From Allosphingosinicella vermicomposti (GTDB lineage: Bacteria; Pseudomonadota; Alphaproteobacteria; Sphingomonadales; Sphingomonadaceae), in assembly GCF_003012815.1 (NCBI RefSeq), contig NZ_PXYJ01000001.1, positions 992,001-1,056,000 of the forward strand: DNA of 64,000 nucleotides, written 5' to 3'. Of this stretch, positions 8,628-17,613 are shown in pieces (within the stretch, counting starts at the first letter, position 1; each line of letters begins with the position of its first letter). Both the position numbers and the translations under genes were made by a program. The notes beneath the pieces were generated by a model. That model had not been told where the DNA came from. It saw only the letters and a list, made by a program, of their open reading frames with translations, and searched no databases.

Positions 8628-9049
8628 AGCGCGGCTGCCCGTTCCTCGAACGCGAAGATCATGCGCCGCAACGCGCGGTCGAACACCTGTCCCGCCAGTG
8701 TTTCGAAGATCCGCGACTTGAATGCGAAATCGACGCAGAAATCGACGTTGGTACCGCCCTTACCGTCGGGCTCGAAGCCCCAGTCGTTCCTGAGATATTT
8801 TAGCGGGCCCTCGACATATTCGACGGTGATTGAATGCGGCCGTTCCTTATGAACGCGGGAGGTAAAGGTTTCCTTCAAAGCCGCGAAGCCAACCACAAGA
8901 TCGGCAACCATTTCCGTTTCGCTATTCGAGCGCACGCGCACCGCCGCGACCCAAGGTAGGAATTCCTGGTAGCGCTTCACGTCCGCGACCAGATCGAACA
9001 TCTGGTCGGGTGTGTAAGGCAGATTTCTTTTCTCGGTATGACGGGGCAT
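8567..9049 (-). CDS. RatA/COQ10-type START-domain protein
   Basis: Small START/SRPBCC protein of 160 residues: PYTPDQMFDLVADVKRYQEF, LPWV, VGFAALKETFTSRV and the end FEERAAALYG. In alphaproteobacteria and mitochondria this family (COQ10, Coq10_Y) binds and delivers ubiquinone; in E. coli the homologue is called RatA and was described as a ribosome-association toxin, but there is no antitoxin gene here. A quinone role is the more likely one, by inference. The start overlaps the lipA stop by one base (TAATG), so it is co-translated with lipA. The Ser/Ala-rich C-terminal tail overlaps the 3' end of pncC on the other strand. Confidence 0.9.
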   Translation of the reverse strand: MPRHTEKRNLPYTPDQMFDLVADVKRYQEFLPWVAAVRVRSNSETEMVADLVVGFAALKETFTSRVHKERPHSITVEYVEGPLKYLRNDWGFEPDGKGGTNVDFCVDFAFKSRIFETLAGQVFDRALRRMIFAFEERAAALYGAGESAPGISSSSAHSAA

Positions 9050-9969
9050 TATTTCCTCGCCAGCTGCGCCTCGCGCGCGGCCTTCATCTTCGCGAAATCG
9101 TCGCCTGCGTGATAGCTGGACCGCGTGAGCGGGCTCGCCGCGACCAGCAGGAAGCCCTTGGCCCGCGCGATGGCGGCATAAGCGCTAAACGTCTGGGGGG
9201 TCACGAAATCCTCGACCTTCGCATGGCGCGGCGTCGGCTGGAGATATTGACCCATGGTGAGGAAATCGACGTCGGCCGAGCGCATGTCGTCCATCACCTG
9301 ATGGACTTCCAACCGCTGCTCGCCGAGGCCGACCATAACGCCGGACTTGGTGAAGATAGTTGGATCCTGCCGCTTCACACTCTCGAGCAGGCGGAGCGAG
9401 GCGTAATAACGCGCACCGGGGCGGATCGTTGGATAGAGCCTCGGGACGGTTTCCAGATTGTGGTTGTAGACATCCGGACGCGCGGCGACGATCGCTTCAA
9501 CCGCGGCTTCCGGCTTGTTGCGGAAATCGGGGGTGAGGATTTCGATGGTCGTCGAAGGCGTGTTCCGTCGAAGTGCTTCGATTACCTTCACGAACTGCTT
9601 CGCGCCGCCATCGGGGAGATCGTCGCGGTCGACCGAGGTGATGACAATATGTTCGAGCCCGAGCTCAGCGGCGGCAGTCGCCACATGCTCCGGCTCCAGC
9701 GGATCGACCTCCCGCGGCATGCCAGTCTTCACGTTGCAGAAGGCGCAGGCCCGCGTGCAGGTGTCGCCCAGGATCATCACCGTCGCATGCTTTTTCGTCC
9801 AGCATTCGCCGATATTCGGACAAGCCGCCTCCTCGCACACGGTAGCGAGATTCAGGCTGCGCATCAGCTTCTTCGTTTCGGCAAAGCCGGTGCTGGTCGG
9901 CGCCTTGACGCGGATCCAGTCGGGCTTGCGGATACGCGGCGGGCGGATGGAGGCGGTCGCTTCGGTCAT
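9049..9969 (-). CDS. lipA: Lipoyl synthase
   Basis: Radical SAM enzyme that inserts two sulfurs into octanoyl groups on E2 and H proteins. The auxiliary cluster motif [12 protein letters not shown] and the radical SAM motif [10 protein letters not shown] are both complete, as are MILGD and the C-terminal [13 protein letters not shown]-type segment (here [14 protein letters not shown]). Length from the chosen start (MTEATASIR at 9969) is 306 residues, typical for the family. A longer reading to 10050 would overlap the start of the divergent carbonic anhydrase gene and has no conserved content, so it is rejected. It is co-translated with the START-domain gene that follows. Confidence 0.95.
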   Translation of the reverse strand: MTEATASIRPPRIRKPDWIRVKAPTSTGFAETKKLMRSLNLATVCEEAACPNIGECWTKKHATVMILGDTCTRACAFCNVKTGMPREVDPLEPEHVATAAAELGLEHIVITSVDRDDLPDGGAKQFVKVIEALRRNTPSTTIEILTPDFRNKPEAAVEAIVAARPDVYNHNLETVPRLYPTIRPGARYYASLRLLESVKRQDPTIFTKSGVMVGLGEQRLEVHQVMDDMRSADVDFLTMGQYLQPTPRHAKVEDFVTPQTFSAYAAIARAKGFLLVAASPLTRSSYHAGDDFAKMKAAREAQLARK

Positions 9970-10049
9970 GGGGTGGCAAATAGCGATGTCGGCGGCGACT
10001 TGCCACCCCCTCCCCTTCCCTTTAACCGGCGAGCAGAAAAGGAGCAGCA

Positions 10050-10682
10050 ATGGCCGATTTCAACGCCCTCATCGATGGTTATCACCGCTTCAAAACTGGA
10101 CGCTACCTTGAGGAACGGGAACGCTGGACCACTCTTGCCGAGGGGCAGAGCCCCAAAGTGATGGTGATCGCCTGTTCTGACAGCCGCGTCGATCCCGCAC
10201 AGATTTTCGATGCCAATCCCGGTGAGATGTTCGTTGTTCGCAACGTAGCGAACCTGGTGCCGCCATTTGAAGTTGGTGGCGGCCGCCACGGCGTGTCGGC
10301 AGCGCTGGAATTCGCCGTGACGCAGCTCAACGTTGAAGAAATTGTCGTCATGGGTCACGGTTCGTGCGGCGGCGTTCATGCCGCCCTCTCCCGCCGGTTC
10401 GATGGCGCGGAGCCCGGTAATGGCGGCTTTATCGCGCATTGGATCGACCTGCTCGACGAGGCGCGCGACCGGGTTGCCGCTGAACATGGCCACGGCCCCG
10501 ACGCCATCCGAGCGCTGGAACTTGAAACGGTGAAGGTCTCGATTGCGAACCTCCGCACCTTTCCCTGCATTCCCGAACGCGAGGCGACCGGACGCCTCCG
10601 GATACACGGCGCCTATTTCGCCATTGCCGACGGCCTGCTCCACGTGCTGGACGAAGCCACCGGCGCCTTTACCGCCGCTTGA
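10050..10682 (+). CDS. Beta-class carbonic anhydrase
   Basis: Zinc enzyme interconverting carbon dioxide and bicarbonate in the cytoplasm. It shows the beta-class signature ACSDSRVDP (C42, D44, R46), and GHGSCGG (H103, C106) supplies the other zinc ligands. [11 protein letters not shown] matches the family's core strand. There is no signal peptide. Length 210 residues is usual. It runs divergently from lipA with an 80-base gap. Bicarbonate supply would serve carboxylation reactions, but nothing in the context specialises it. Confidence 0.94.
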   Translation: MADFNALIDGYHRFKTGRYLEERERWTTLAEGQSPKVMVIACSDSRVDPAQIFDANPGEMFVVRNVANLVPPFEVGGGRHGVSAALEFAVTQLNVEEIVVMGHGSCGGVHAALSRRFDGAEPGNGGFIAHWIDLLDEARDRVAAEHGHGPDAIRALELETVKVSIANLRTFPCIPEREATGRLRIHGAYFAIADGLLHVLDEATGAFTAA

Positions 10683-10699
10683 CGTGGTAAGATACATTT

Positions 10700-11515
10700 A
10701 TGCCGCGTGAAATCACCGCTTTTTCAAACCCGCTAGTGAAGCAGGTTCGGGGCCTTCGCGACAAAAAGAACCGGCGCCGTGAGGGGCATTTCTTGGCCGA
10801 AGGGTTACGCATTCTGACCGAAGCGCGAGAGGAGGGTTTCCTTCCCAAGGTGCTGTTTTACGCTATCGGCCAGCAGCATCCCTTGCTGGACACGCTGGTG
10901 ACCGAGACCGAGGCGGCGGGTGGCGAGGTGATCGCGACTACGCCGGACATCCTTCACAAGATGTCGGGCAAGGACAACCCGCAGATCGTGCTTGGCGTCT
11001 ATCCCGCCTTCCCTGCGGGCCTCGACTCGATCGACCGGACGAGTGCGGACATTTGGATCGTGGCCCAATCTCTACGCGATCCGGGCAATCTCGGCACGAT
11101 CCTGCGGACTGGCGATGCGGTGGGCGCGGGCGGCCTTATCCTGATCGACGATTGCGTCGATCCCTTCTCTGTCGAGGCGGTACGCGCATCGATGGGCGCG
11201 CTCTTCACCCAGCGTATCGTGCAGGCGTCATGGGAGGAGTTCGTCGGCTGGCTCCGCTCCGGTCCCGGCCAACTCGTCGGCATGAGCCTCCAGACCGATA
11301 TCGACTATCAGGCGCCACGCTATGAAGCGCCGACCTTTCTCCTTGTCGGCAATGAAGCTCAGGGGCTACCCGAAGCCTATGAGGCCGAGTGCGATATCCT
11401 TGTCAAAATGCCGATGCGGGGCAAGGCCGACAGCTTAAACGCAGCCGTCGCTACTGCCGTGATGGCGTATGAAGTATTGAACCAGCGAAGAGGCGGTGGA
11501 ACCGCGAAATCCTGA
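10700..11515 (+). CDS. TrmH/SpoU family RNA 2'-O-methyltransferase
   Basis: SPOUT-fold methyltransferase acting on rRNA or tRNA ribose. The N-terminal substrate-binding domain (residues about 1-105: SNPLVKQVRGLRDKKNRR, GHFLAEG) is followed by the knotted domain with motif 1 AQSLRDPGNLGTILRT, motif 2 FLLVGNEAQGLP and motif 3 VKMPMRGKADSLNAAVA. Length 271 fits RlmB/TsnR-like enzymes; which nucleotide it modifies cannot be read from sequence alone. It follows the carbonic anhydrase by 17 bases on the same strand and may share its transcript. Confidence 0.92.
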   Translation: MPREITAFSNPLVKQVRGLRDKKNRRREGHFLAEGLRILTEAREEGFLPKVLFYAIGQQHPLLDTLVTETEAAGGEVIATTPDILHKMSGKDNPQIVLGVYPAFPAGLDSIDRTSADIWIVAQSLRDPGNLGTILRTGDAVGAGGLILIDDCVDPFSVEAVRASMGALFTQRIVQASWEEFVGWLRSGPGQLVGMSLQTDIDYQAPRYEAPTFLLVGNEAQGLPEAYEAECDILVKMPMRGKADSLNAAVATAVMAYEVLNQRRGGGTAKS

Positions 11516-11531
11516 TGAGGGTTGATTGGTC

Positions 11532-12254
11532 ATGAAGACAATCTCCACATTCGCAGCGCTCTTAGCGCTATCGGCCTGCTCAGCCGAAATGCCGCCGCCC
11601 TCTCAAGCGCCAGTTCCACCAGGCGCCTATCGCGCACTCGGGACCGAGCCTGGTTGGACCGTCACGATTGAGGATGACCGGATTGTCTATGACGGGGAAT
11701 ATGGCGAGGTGCGCTTTTCGGTCCCCCGCCCGGAGCCGCGAACGACATTCAACGGGCATCGCTATGAAGCCCGCAGCGCGACGCACAGCCTGACTGTCGA
11801 TATTACCCACCAGCGCTGCAACGACGGGATGAGTGATCGCATATTTACCGATACGGTGATGGTCATTGCCGATGGCAAGACGTTCCGTGGCTGCGGCGGT
11901 GACATTTTGTCGTCAGATGAGCTCGTTTCTCTGGCCGATACGCGCTGGACAATCGCGGCGATTGCGGGCGAGCCCGTCGAAGCCGACGGGCGTTATTTTC
12001 TGAATTTTACTGCCGACCGAATGAACGGCAAAGCCGGGTGTAACAACCTGTCTGGGCGTTATGGGGTTGCTGGTAGCACTTTAACCGCCGGGCCGATTGC
12101 GGCGACGAAGATGGCTTGCCCAGAGCCCTATATGGCACGCGAGCAAAAGGCCTTCGATATATTGAGCCGGCCCGCGCAGCTTAGCTATCAAGACGGCGAT
12201 ACAGTCATTGTCCGCAGTGCGGCGGGGGAAATCGTACTGAAGCGGGCAAGATAG
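11532..12254 (+). CDS. META-domain lipoprotein
   Basis: Probable outer-envelope lipoprotein of 240 residues. The signal peptide MKTISTFAALLALSAC ends in a good lipobox (LSAC). The first half (about 20-130) resembles the heat-induced membrane-protein (COG3650-type) module, with PGWTVTIEDDRIVYDGEYGE and a Cys pair. The second half (about 138-240) is a META domain: LADTRWTIAAI, GKAGCNNLSGRY, TKMACPE. META proteins such as HslJ are heat- or stress-linked lipoproteins of unclear chemistry. The ATG at 11532 is preferred over a TTG six bases upstream because the signal peptide starts there. Confidence 0.88.
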   Translation: MKTISTFAALLALSACSAEMPPPSQAPVPPGAYRALGTEPGWTVTIEDDRIVYDGEYGEVRFSVPRPEPRTTFNGHRYEARSATHSLTVDITHQRCNDGMSDRIFTDTVMVIADGKTFRGCGGDILSSDELVSLADTRWTIAAIAGEPVEADGRYFLNFTADRMNGKAGCNNLSGRYGVAGSTLTAGPIAATKMACPEPYMAREQKAFDILSRPAQLSYQDGDTVIVRSAAGEIVLKRAR

Positions 12255-12285
12255 GCTGCATTAGCCCGTCTTGACTACTTACCGA

Positions 12286-13680
12286 TTACTCTGCGGCCTC
12301 GGCTTCGTCATCGCTCAATTTTGTGAGAGGGCGCGGTACCGTGTCGATAACGGGTAGCGTATCAATTTCCTTCGCGCCGCTTGAGACTTCGAGCGTTTCG
12401 AAGCGCTTGGCTTGCGTCAGCACTTGGCTTTCGAGGCTTCCGACGAAGCTGTTATAGGCATCATTGGCGAGACCGAGATTGCGGCCGAGTTTCACGACAT
12501 GGGCACCCATTGTGGCAAGGCGGGCGTGGAGATCTTTGCCGAGACGCGCGATTTCGGCGGCTTCTTCGGCCAATTTCTCCTGGCGCCATACGCTCGCGAC
12601 GGTGCGGGCGATGGCGACGAGGTTGGTGGGCGTGGCGAGCAGCACGCGGCGCTCGAAGGCCCATTCCCAAAGCGCGTCATCTTGCTCCAGTGCGGCGGTG
12701 AGAAAATGTTCGCCGGGAATGTACATGACGACATAATCGGCCGCGTCACCGAATTGCTGCCAATAAGCCTTGCCGCCGAGCTGCATGGCGTGGGTACGGA
12801 TCGATCCCGCGTGAGCCTTAAGGTGGCCAAGGCGGAGTGCTTCGTCCACCTCCTCCGACGCGTCGAGATAGGCGTTCAGCGAGCATTTGGCGTCGATGAT
12901 GAGCTTCCGCCCGCCAGGCAGCTTCACAATCACGTCTGGGCGCAGGCGGCCATCCTCCGTATCCACCGACACTTCGCTCTGAAAATCGGCATAAGGCGAC
13001 AGGCCTGCTTGTTCGAGCACATTGCGGAGCGACTGTTCGCCCCAGCGGCCCCGCGCCTTCGGGCTTGAGCGGAGTGCGTTGACGAGGCGTGCGGTTTCGT
13101 CGCGCACTTGGCTCTGCCCCTGGCGGACAAGGTCCACGGCCTCGCGAAGGCCCGCATAATGATCCACCCGCTCTTTTTCGACGCGTGTCAGGCCTTCCTC
13201 GTAGCGTCTCAACGTTGCTTCGACGGGCTGGAGCAAGGCCTTCAATTTTTCCTCGCTCTTCTCGCCCGCCTGATGGAAACGGGCATCGGCGCGTTCGAGG
13301 AACTGCTTCTGCGCTTCGCCGAGCAACTTGCCGCCGACTTCACTGAACTGGGCTGACAAGACCTCGCGCGCTTCCTTCATTTCGGCAAGGCGGGCTTCAT
13401 AGGCTCGTTCGCGTTCCTCTTGCGCGGCATTGAGCCGTGCGAGTTCGGTCTGGGCCTGATGGCTGTCCGCGCGCAGGCGGGCGAGGTCTGCCTGGAGATC
13501 AGGGACGAGTTTCGCCCGCTCTTCGGCCGCGGCGAGGTCGGTGATTGCCTTACGGAAATCCTCAAGCCGCGCGTCGCGCTCTGTGCGAAAAGTGGCGGCT
13601 TGAAGGCCTCCGAAGAACCAGCCCGCGCCGAGGCCAAGGAGGAAGGTGACGGCAATCAGCAATAAGGTGGACGGGTCCAT
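12286..13680 (-). CDS. rmuC: DNA recombination protein RmuC
   Basis: Membrane-anchored RmuC-family protein, thought to limit DNA inversion or rearrangement between short repeats. One N-terminal membrane helix (STLLLIAVTFLLGLGAGWFF) is followed by a long coiled coil (about residues 30-200, rich in Glu/Arg/Ala heptads). The conserved RmuC nuclease-like domain comes next: GRWGEQSLRNVLEQAGL, RPDVIVKLPGGRKLIIDAKC, YVVMYIPGEHF and LATPTNLVAIARTVA. The D, E and K of the PD-(D/E)XK-like core are present (DVIVKLPGG, DAKC). The start at MDPSTLL (13680) is taken; an upstream ATG at 13737 would read through non-conserved leader. Confidence 0.93.
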   Translation of the reverse strand: MDPSTLLLIAVTFLLGLGAGWFFGGLQAATFRTERDARLEDFRKAITDLAAAEERAKLVPDLQADLARLRADSHQAQTELARLNAAQEERERAYEARLAEMKEAREVLSAQFSEVGGKLLGEAQKQFLERADARFHQAGEKSEEKLKALLQPVEATLRRYEEGLTRVEKERVDHYAGLREAVDLVRQGQSQVRDETARLVNALRSSPKARGRWGEQSLRNVLEQAGLSPYADFQSEVSVDTEDGRLRPDVIVKLPGGRKLIIDAKCSLNAYLDASEEVDEALRLGHLKAHAGSIRTHAMQLGGKAYWQQFGDAADYVVMYIPGEHFLTAALEQDDALWEWAFERRVLLATPTNLVAIARTVASVWRQEKLAEEAAEIARLGKDLHARLATMGAHVVKLGRNLGLANDAYNSFVGSLESQVLTQAKRFETLEVSSGAKEIDTLPVIDTVPRPLTKLSDDEAEAAE

Positions 13681-13763
13681 CAGGCCTTCTCCGGCGGGCA
13701 GAACGAAAGGCGAACCTAAAGGGGTTTGCCCGTACACTCAAGCCCTCGGATCAGTGATCGCCT

Positions 13764-13849
13764 CCACACCGCTAGCCCTGAGCCTGTCAAAAGGCGATTG
13801 CACCGCACCTTTCTCTCGTCCTTCGACAGGCTCAGGGCTAGCGGTGTGG
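13764..13849. repeat. Intergenic palindrome, family A (perfect 25-bp arms)
   Basis: Inverted repeat with arms 13764-13788 and 13825-13849 that match perfectly over 25 bases (core CTAGCCCTGAGCCTGTC). It lies in the divergent gap between rmuC and the Cys-rich protein gene. The same core recurs at 19159, 43635, 58449 and 63437. Confidence 0.9.
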
Positions 13850-13909
13850 GTTGTTGGCCGGAACCCAGCCTGGCTCTTTTCCGTTCGTCACTGAGAGAGG
13901 AGAGCCATC

Positions 13910-14302
13910 ATGTCCATCGCCAAGATGATCGCCGCCCACCCCGATGTCGCCGGAAACTTCAACGAGCCGCTCGCGACGGCCGTACGCCACGCCATGTTCT
14001 GCTCGATCATCTGCACGTCCTGCGCCGATGCATGCGGGGCCGAGGAGGATGCGGAGATGATGCGTCAGTGTATCCGGCTGTGTATGGATTGCTCGGACGT
14101 GTGTGGGATGGTGGCGCGGCTCGGCACACGCCGGACGGGGTCGAATGAATTGCTGTTACAGGAGGCATTACAGCTTTGCGTCACGGCCTGCGATCTCTGC
14201 GCCGAGGAATGCGCCAAGCATGACCACGACCATTGCCGGCTCTGCGCCGAAATGTGCAGGGAATGCTCGCGCGACTGCAAAGCGGCGCTAGAGACGTTTT
14301 GA
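13910..14302 (+). CDS. Cys-rich four-helix-bundle protein (DUF326, Csp-like)
   Basis: 130-residue protein with 17 cysteines, mostly spaced CxxxC or CxxC along four predicted helices (FCSIICTSCADAC, CIRLCMDCSDVC, LCVTACDLCAEEC, CRLCAEMCRECSRDC), plus an HDHDH stretch. This is the pattern of the DUF326 family, which includes the copper storage proteins Csp1 and Csp3; those line the inside of the bundle with Cys to hold many Cu(I) ions. There is no signal peptide, so a cytosolic Csp3-like role in copper sequestration is inferred. An AGAGAGGAG ribosome site lies just upstream. No copper exporter or CueR is adjacent. Confidence 0.88.
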   Translation: MSIAKMIAAHPDVAGNFNEPLATAVRHAMFCSIICTSCADACGAEEDAEMMRQCIRLCMDCSDVCGMVARLGTRRTGSNELLLQEALQLCVTACDLCAEECAKHDHDHCRLCAEMCRECSRDCKAALETF

Positions 14303-14330
14303 CTGCGGAATCCAGAGTTACCCAAACCCG

Positions 14331-14439
14331 TTCGCCCTAAGTAGTCGTTGAGCTTGTCGAAACGGCGTATCGAAGGGTTCCGCGCAGAGCGCTTCGATAC
14401 GAGCCTTCGTCGGGCTCAATCTCTACTCAGCGCAACGGA
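14331..14439. repeat. Intergenic palindrome, family B
   Basis: Long imperfect inverted repeat in the convergent gap between the Cys-rich gene and def. Its outer arms (GTTCGCCCTAAGTAGTCGTT and its partner ending in CTACTCAGCGCAACGG) enclose an inner pair, GTATCGAAG / CTTCGATAC. The closest relative is at 52457-52566. It may double as a two-way terminator. Confidence 0.85.
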
Positions 14440-14447
14440 TAAGACTA

Positions 14448-14975
14448 TCAGGCAGCGAGCTTGCGCGACTTTGCGAGCTTCTTCAGCAGCATGTCTCGCT
14501 TCATCCTCGATAGATGGTCGATGAACAGAACGCCGTTCAGATGGTCCATCTCATGCTGGAGGCAGATGCCAAGGAGGCCATCCAGCTCCTCCTCATGCGT
14601 CGCTCCGTGCTCGTCCTGCCAGCGGGCGCGGATGCGCTCGGGGCGCTCGACCTCGGCATATTGTTCAGGAACGGACAGGCAGCCTTCGTTATAAACCTGA
14701 AGCTCTTCGGATTCCGACAGGATTTCCGGATTGATGAAGACCATCGGCTTTTTGACCGGTTCGCCGCCCTCTTCTTCCGGTTCCTGAAGATCGATGACGA
14801 GGAGGCGCTTCGGAACACCGACCTGAATAGCAGCGAGGCCAATGCCATGGGCGGCATACATGGTCTCGATCATGTCCTTGACGAGCGCGCGTGTTTCGTC
14901 GGTCACGTCCTCGACTGACGAGGAGATTTGGCGAAGAAGCGGATCGGGCGTTTCAATGATCGGAAGAATGGCCAT
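14448..14975 (-). CDS. def: Peptide deformylase
   Basis: Metalloenzyme that removes the formyl group from nascent proteins. All three signature motifs are present: GIGLAAIQVG, EGCLSVP and HEMDHLNGVLF (metal ligands Cys and the two His, catalytic Glu). Length 175 residues is normal. Fmt, which adds the formyl group to Met-tRNA, is encoded 0.8 kb away but on the other strand, with recR between them. Confidence 0.96.
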   Translation of the reverse strand: MAILPIIETPDPLLRQISSSVEDVTDETRALVKDMIETMYAAHGIGLAAIQVGVPKRLLVIDLQEPEEEGGEPVKKPMVFINPEILSESEELQVYNEGCLSVPEQYAEVERPERIRARWQDEHGATHEEELDGLLGICLQHEMDHLNGVLFIDHLSRMKRDMLLKKLAKSRKLAA

Positions 14976-15014
14976 GCGCGTCAGGTAGGTAGAGGGAGTT
15001 TCCGGGTCAAGCGC

Positions 15015-15611
15015 CTAGACGACGGGGCGCCGTGCGCGGAGAGCTTGGGCGAGCGTACCTTCATCGAGATAGTCGAGTTCCCCGCCGACGGGAAGGCCGT
15101 GCGCGAGTTGCGTGATACGGACCGGATAGGTTTCGAGCCGTTCGGCGAGATAATGAGCGGTAGTCTGCCCTTCGAGCGTTGCGTTCATGGCGAGGACAAC
15201 CTCGTCGATTCCGCCCACTGCAACCCGCGCGATCAGCTTATCGATGGAAAGATCCTCGGGGCGAATTCCCTCCAAGGCTGAAAGACGGCCGCCAAGCACA
15301 TGAAAATGACCAGGAAAGAGACGCGATCGATCGAGCGCCCAGAGGTCCGACACTTCCTCCACCACGCAGAGGAGACGCGGATCGCGGCGCGTGTCGGCGC
15401 AGATCGAGCACGGATCGGTGGTGTCGACATTGCCGCAGGTCGAGCAGATGGCAAGCTTGTCGTTCACCGCATCGAGGGCACGGAGCAAGGGTGCGAGCGC
15501 GACTTCGCGTTTCTTCAGGAGATGGAGAACGGCACGGCGCGCGGAACGGGGTCCAAGGCCGGGAAGCCGCGCCAGCGCCTGCGTCAACGCCTCGATCTCG
15601 GGAGATGCCAT
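15015..15611 (-). CDS. recR: Recombination mediator RecR
   Basis: Ring-forming DNA clamp of the RecFOR pathway that helps load RecA at gaps. The N-terminal helix-hairpin-helix ([20 protein letters not shown]), the four-Cys zinc finger ([16 protein letters not shown]) and the Toprim domain ([15 protein letters not shown] through [11 protein letters not shown]) are in order; length 198 is typical. The ATG at 15611 gives [18 protein letters not shown]; an upstream reading to 15746 passes through the palindromic repeat and is rejected. DnaX and a YbaB protein, frequent neighbours, are not here. Confidence 0.95.
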   Translation of the reverse strand: MASPEIEALTQALARLPGLGPRSARRAVLHLLKKREVALAPLLRALDAVNDKLAICSTCGNVDTTDPCSICADTRRDPRLLCVVEEVSDLWALDRSRLFPGHFHVLGGRLSALEGIRPEDLSIDKLIARVAVGGIDEVVLAMNATLEGQTTAHYLAERLETYPVRITQLAHGLPVGGELDYLDEGTLAQALRARRPVV

Positions 15612-15668
15612 GGCCGAGCCATATGGCGGCGCGGGGCCCCTTGCCAAGCCCCTCCCAACCCAGACTTT

Positions 15669-15742
15669 CAGGCGAAAAGCCGGAATCTCGTGACGAAAGA
15701 GCGCTTTTTCGTCCTGAGACCCCGGCTTTCGCCGGGGTGACG
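15669..15742. repeat. Intergenic palindrome, family C
   Basis: Inverted repeat in the divergent gap recR/fmt. The right part contains a tight hairpin, CCCCGGC TTTC GCCGGGG (15720-15737), followed by TGACGG; the left part is a decayed partner (GGCGAAAAGCCGGAATCTCG). Other copies are at 26279, 30085 and 42625. Confidence 0.82.
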
Positions 15743-15789
15743 GCATTGAGGAGGTTCAAAGTCTCCGATATTGCCTCTAAAGCGCACAC

Positions 15790-16695
15790 ATGCGTATCGC
15801 CTTCATGGGAACACCCGATTTCGCCGTGCCGACGCTCGACGCTCTCGTCGAGGCGGGGCATGAAATCGTGGCCGTTTACAGCCAGCCGCCGCGCCCTGCG
15901 GGCCGTGGCAAGGCGCTGCGGCCCTCGCCGGTCCATGCGCGGGCCGAGGCGCTGGGGATCGAGGTGCGGACGCCGCTTTCCCTGCGCGATGCGGAGGCGC
16001 AGTTGGCCTTCGCGGCGCTTAACCTGGATATCGCGGTGGTGGCGGCTTACGGGCTGATCCTGCCCGTGCCGATCTTGGAGGCACCGAAGCATGGCTGCCT
16101 CAATGTTCACGGCTCCCTCCTCCCCCGCTGGCGGGGCGCGGCGCCGGTGCAGCGGGCGATTCTCGCAGGGGACGCGGTTACCGGCGTGACGATCATGGGG
16201 ATGGAGAAGGGCCTGGATACCGGGCCCATGTACCTGAAAGGCGAGACATCGGTTGCGGGCAAAACGGCGGGCGAATTGACGGACGAGCTGGGGCGGATGG
16301 GCGCGCGGCTGATGGTTGAGGCGTTGGAACGGCTGGACGGGCTCAGGCCCGAGCCGCAGTCCCAGAGCGGCGTCACCTATGCCGCGAAGATCGAGAAGGC
16401 CGAGGCACGGATCGATTTCAGCCAGAACGCGGAAGCCGTCGAGCGGCAGGTACGCGCTTTCAACCCGATCCCGGGCGCGTTCTTCGAGATTGAGGGTGAG
16501 CGGGTGAAGGTATTGGAGGCCGATGTCGTAAAAGAATCCGGCGAGCCGGGCACTGTGATGGACGACCGGCTCACCATCGCCTGCGGGGAAGGCGCGATTG
16601 CCCCCACGATCGTCCAGCGCGCTGGACGTGGCGCGATGACGCCAGGCGAATTACTGCGCGGCTTCGCGATTCCCGCGGGAACACGACTCGCGTGA
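15790..16695 (+). CDS. fmt: Methionyl-tRNA formyltransferase
   Basis: Adds a formyl group from formyl-THF to initiator Met-tRNA. The N-terminal formyl-transferase domain shows [22 protein letters not shown], the catalytic [17 protein letters not shown] and [11 protein letters not shown]; the C-terminal OB-like domain includes [11 protein letters not shown] and LLRGFAIP. Length 301 is typical. The stop overlaps the truA start (GTGA), so the two are co-translated. Confidence 0.96.
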   Translation: MRIAFMGTPDFAVPTLDALVEAGHEIVAVYSQPPRPAGRGKALRPSPVHARAEALGIEVRTPLSLRDAEAQLAFAALNLDIAVVAAYGLILPVPILEAPKHGCLNVHGSLLPRWRGAAPVQRAILAGDAVTGVTIMGMEKGLDTGPMYLKGETSVAGKTAGELTDELGRMGARLMVEALERLDGLRPEPQSQSGVTYAAKIEKAEARIDFSQNAEAVERQVRAFNPIPGAFFEIEGERVKVLEADVVKESGEPGTVMDDRLTIACGEGAIAPTIVQRAGRGAMTPGELLRGFAIPAGTRLA

Positions 16696-17432
16696 CGCGC
16701 TTTCGCTTGACCGTGGAGTTTGACGGGCGACCCTTCATGGGCTGGCAACGTCAGGCGCACGGGCCTTCCGTTCAACAGGCGATCGAGGGAGCGCTATTTC
16801 AAATTACTGGCGAAGAGGCGGTGCTCCATGCGGCGGGCCGCACCGATGCGGGCGTCCATGCGCGAGCAATGACAGCGCATGTGGACATATCGCGGCCGAT
16901 CACCGCGTTTCGTCTTTCGGAAGGACTGAATGCCCTGCTCCGCCCCCTCCCCGTCGCGATTTTGGCAGCGGAGGAAGTGGCTGATGGCTGGCATGCGCGC
17001 TTCAGCTGCATAGGGCGGCGTTACATCTACCGGATCGTTAACCGCAGGGCGCCGCTTACACTGGACGCCGGCCAGGCTTGGCAGGTTAAAATGCCGCTCG
17101 ACGAGAACGCCATGCACGAAGCCGCGCAGATCCTGGTGGGCAAGCACGATTTTACGACCTTCCGCTCCGCCCATTGCCAATCGGAAAGTCCGCTGAAGAC
17201 GCTTGATCGGCTGGAAGTGCGGCGGACGGGCGATGTCATCGAGATCGAAGCCGCGGCGCGATCCTTCCTGCACCACCAGGTCCGGTCGATGGTCGGATGC
17301 GTGGAGATGGTCGGGCGCGGGCAATGGACTGCTGACGATCTGCACAACGCGTTAGAGGCGCGAAATCGGGCTGCTTTGGGTTTTAATGCGCCGCCGGACG
17401 GTCTGTATTTCGTTGAGGCGGTGTATCCGTGA
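16692..17432 (+). CDS. truA: tRNA pseudouridine(38-40) synthase TruA
   Basis: Makes pseudouridine at positions 38-40 of the tRNA anticodon arm. The start is GTG at 16692, coupled to the fmt stop. Motifs: [14 protein letters not shown], the catalytic Asp in [11 protein letters not shown], and the late motif [11 protein letters not shown]. Length 246 residues is normal. The last 50 bases overlap a possible small gene on the other strand. Confidence 0.96.
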   Translation: MTRFRLTVEFDGRPFMGWQRQAHGPSVQQAIEGALFQITGEEAVLHAAGRTDAGVHARAMTAHVDISRPITAFRLSEGLNALLRPLPVAILAAEEVADGWHARFSCIGRRYIYRIVNRRAPLTLDAGQAWQVKMPLDENAMHEAAQILVGKHDFTTFRSAHCQSESPLKTLDRLEVRRTGDVIEIEAAARSFLHHQVRSMVGCVEMVGRGQWTADDLHNALEARNRAALGFNAPPDGLYFVEAVYP

Positions 17433-17613
17433 AAGAGATGCGAGCCTTTTTATGATTGTCATAAGGCTCAATCGCCATTTCCAGAAGCCGGAGCGCGGCC
17501 GTCGGCCCTTGAGGTAAGCCCTGCCGATCGAGCGGTGTTTTGAACATGGCAATGACGGCGCGAGCGGCTTCCACGAGCGCCCGCTCGACCTCGCAGTTTC
17601 CGTCCGCCTTCAT
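17383..17613 (-). CDS. Possible small protein, unknown
   Basis: Open frame of 76 codons convergent to truA and overlapping its end by 50 bases. The predicted protein has an amphipathic helical middle ([26 protein letters not shown]) and a polar end. The residues look like real protein rather than antisense noise, but there is no clear ribosome site (only a weak GCGGGGCC) and I recognise no family. It may be a lineage-specific gene or chance. Confidence 0.38.
   Translation of the reverse strand: MKADGNCEVERALVEAARAVIAMFKTPLDRQGLPQGPTAALRLLEMAIEPYDNHKKARISFTDTPPQRNTDRPAAH

Noticed and set aside
8567-9049. RatA homologue as half of a toxin-antitoxin pair
   Set aside because: No antitoxin-sized partner gene; it is coupled to lipA, and the family in alphaproteobacteria fits the COQ10 ubiquinone role better.
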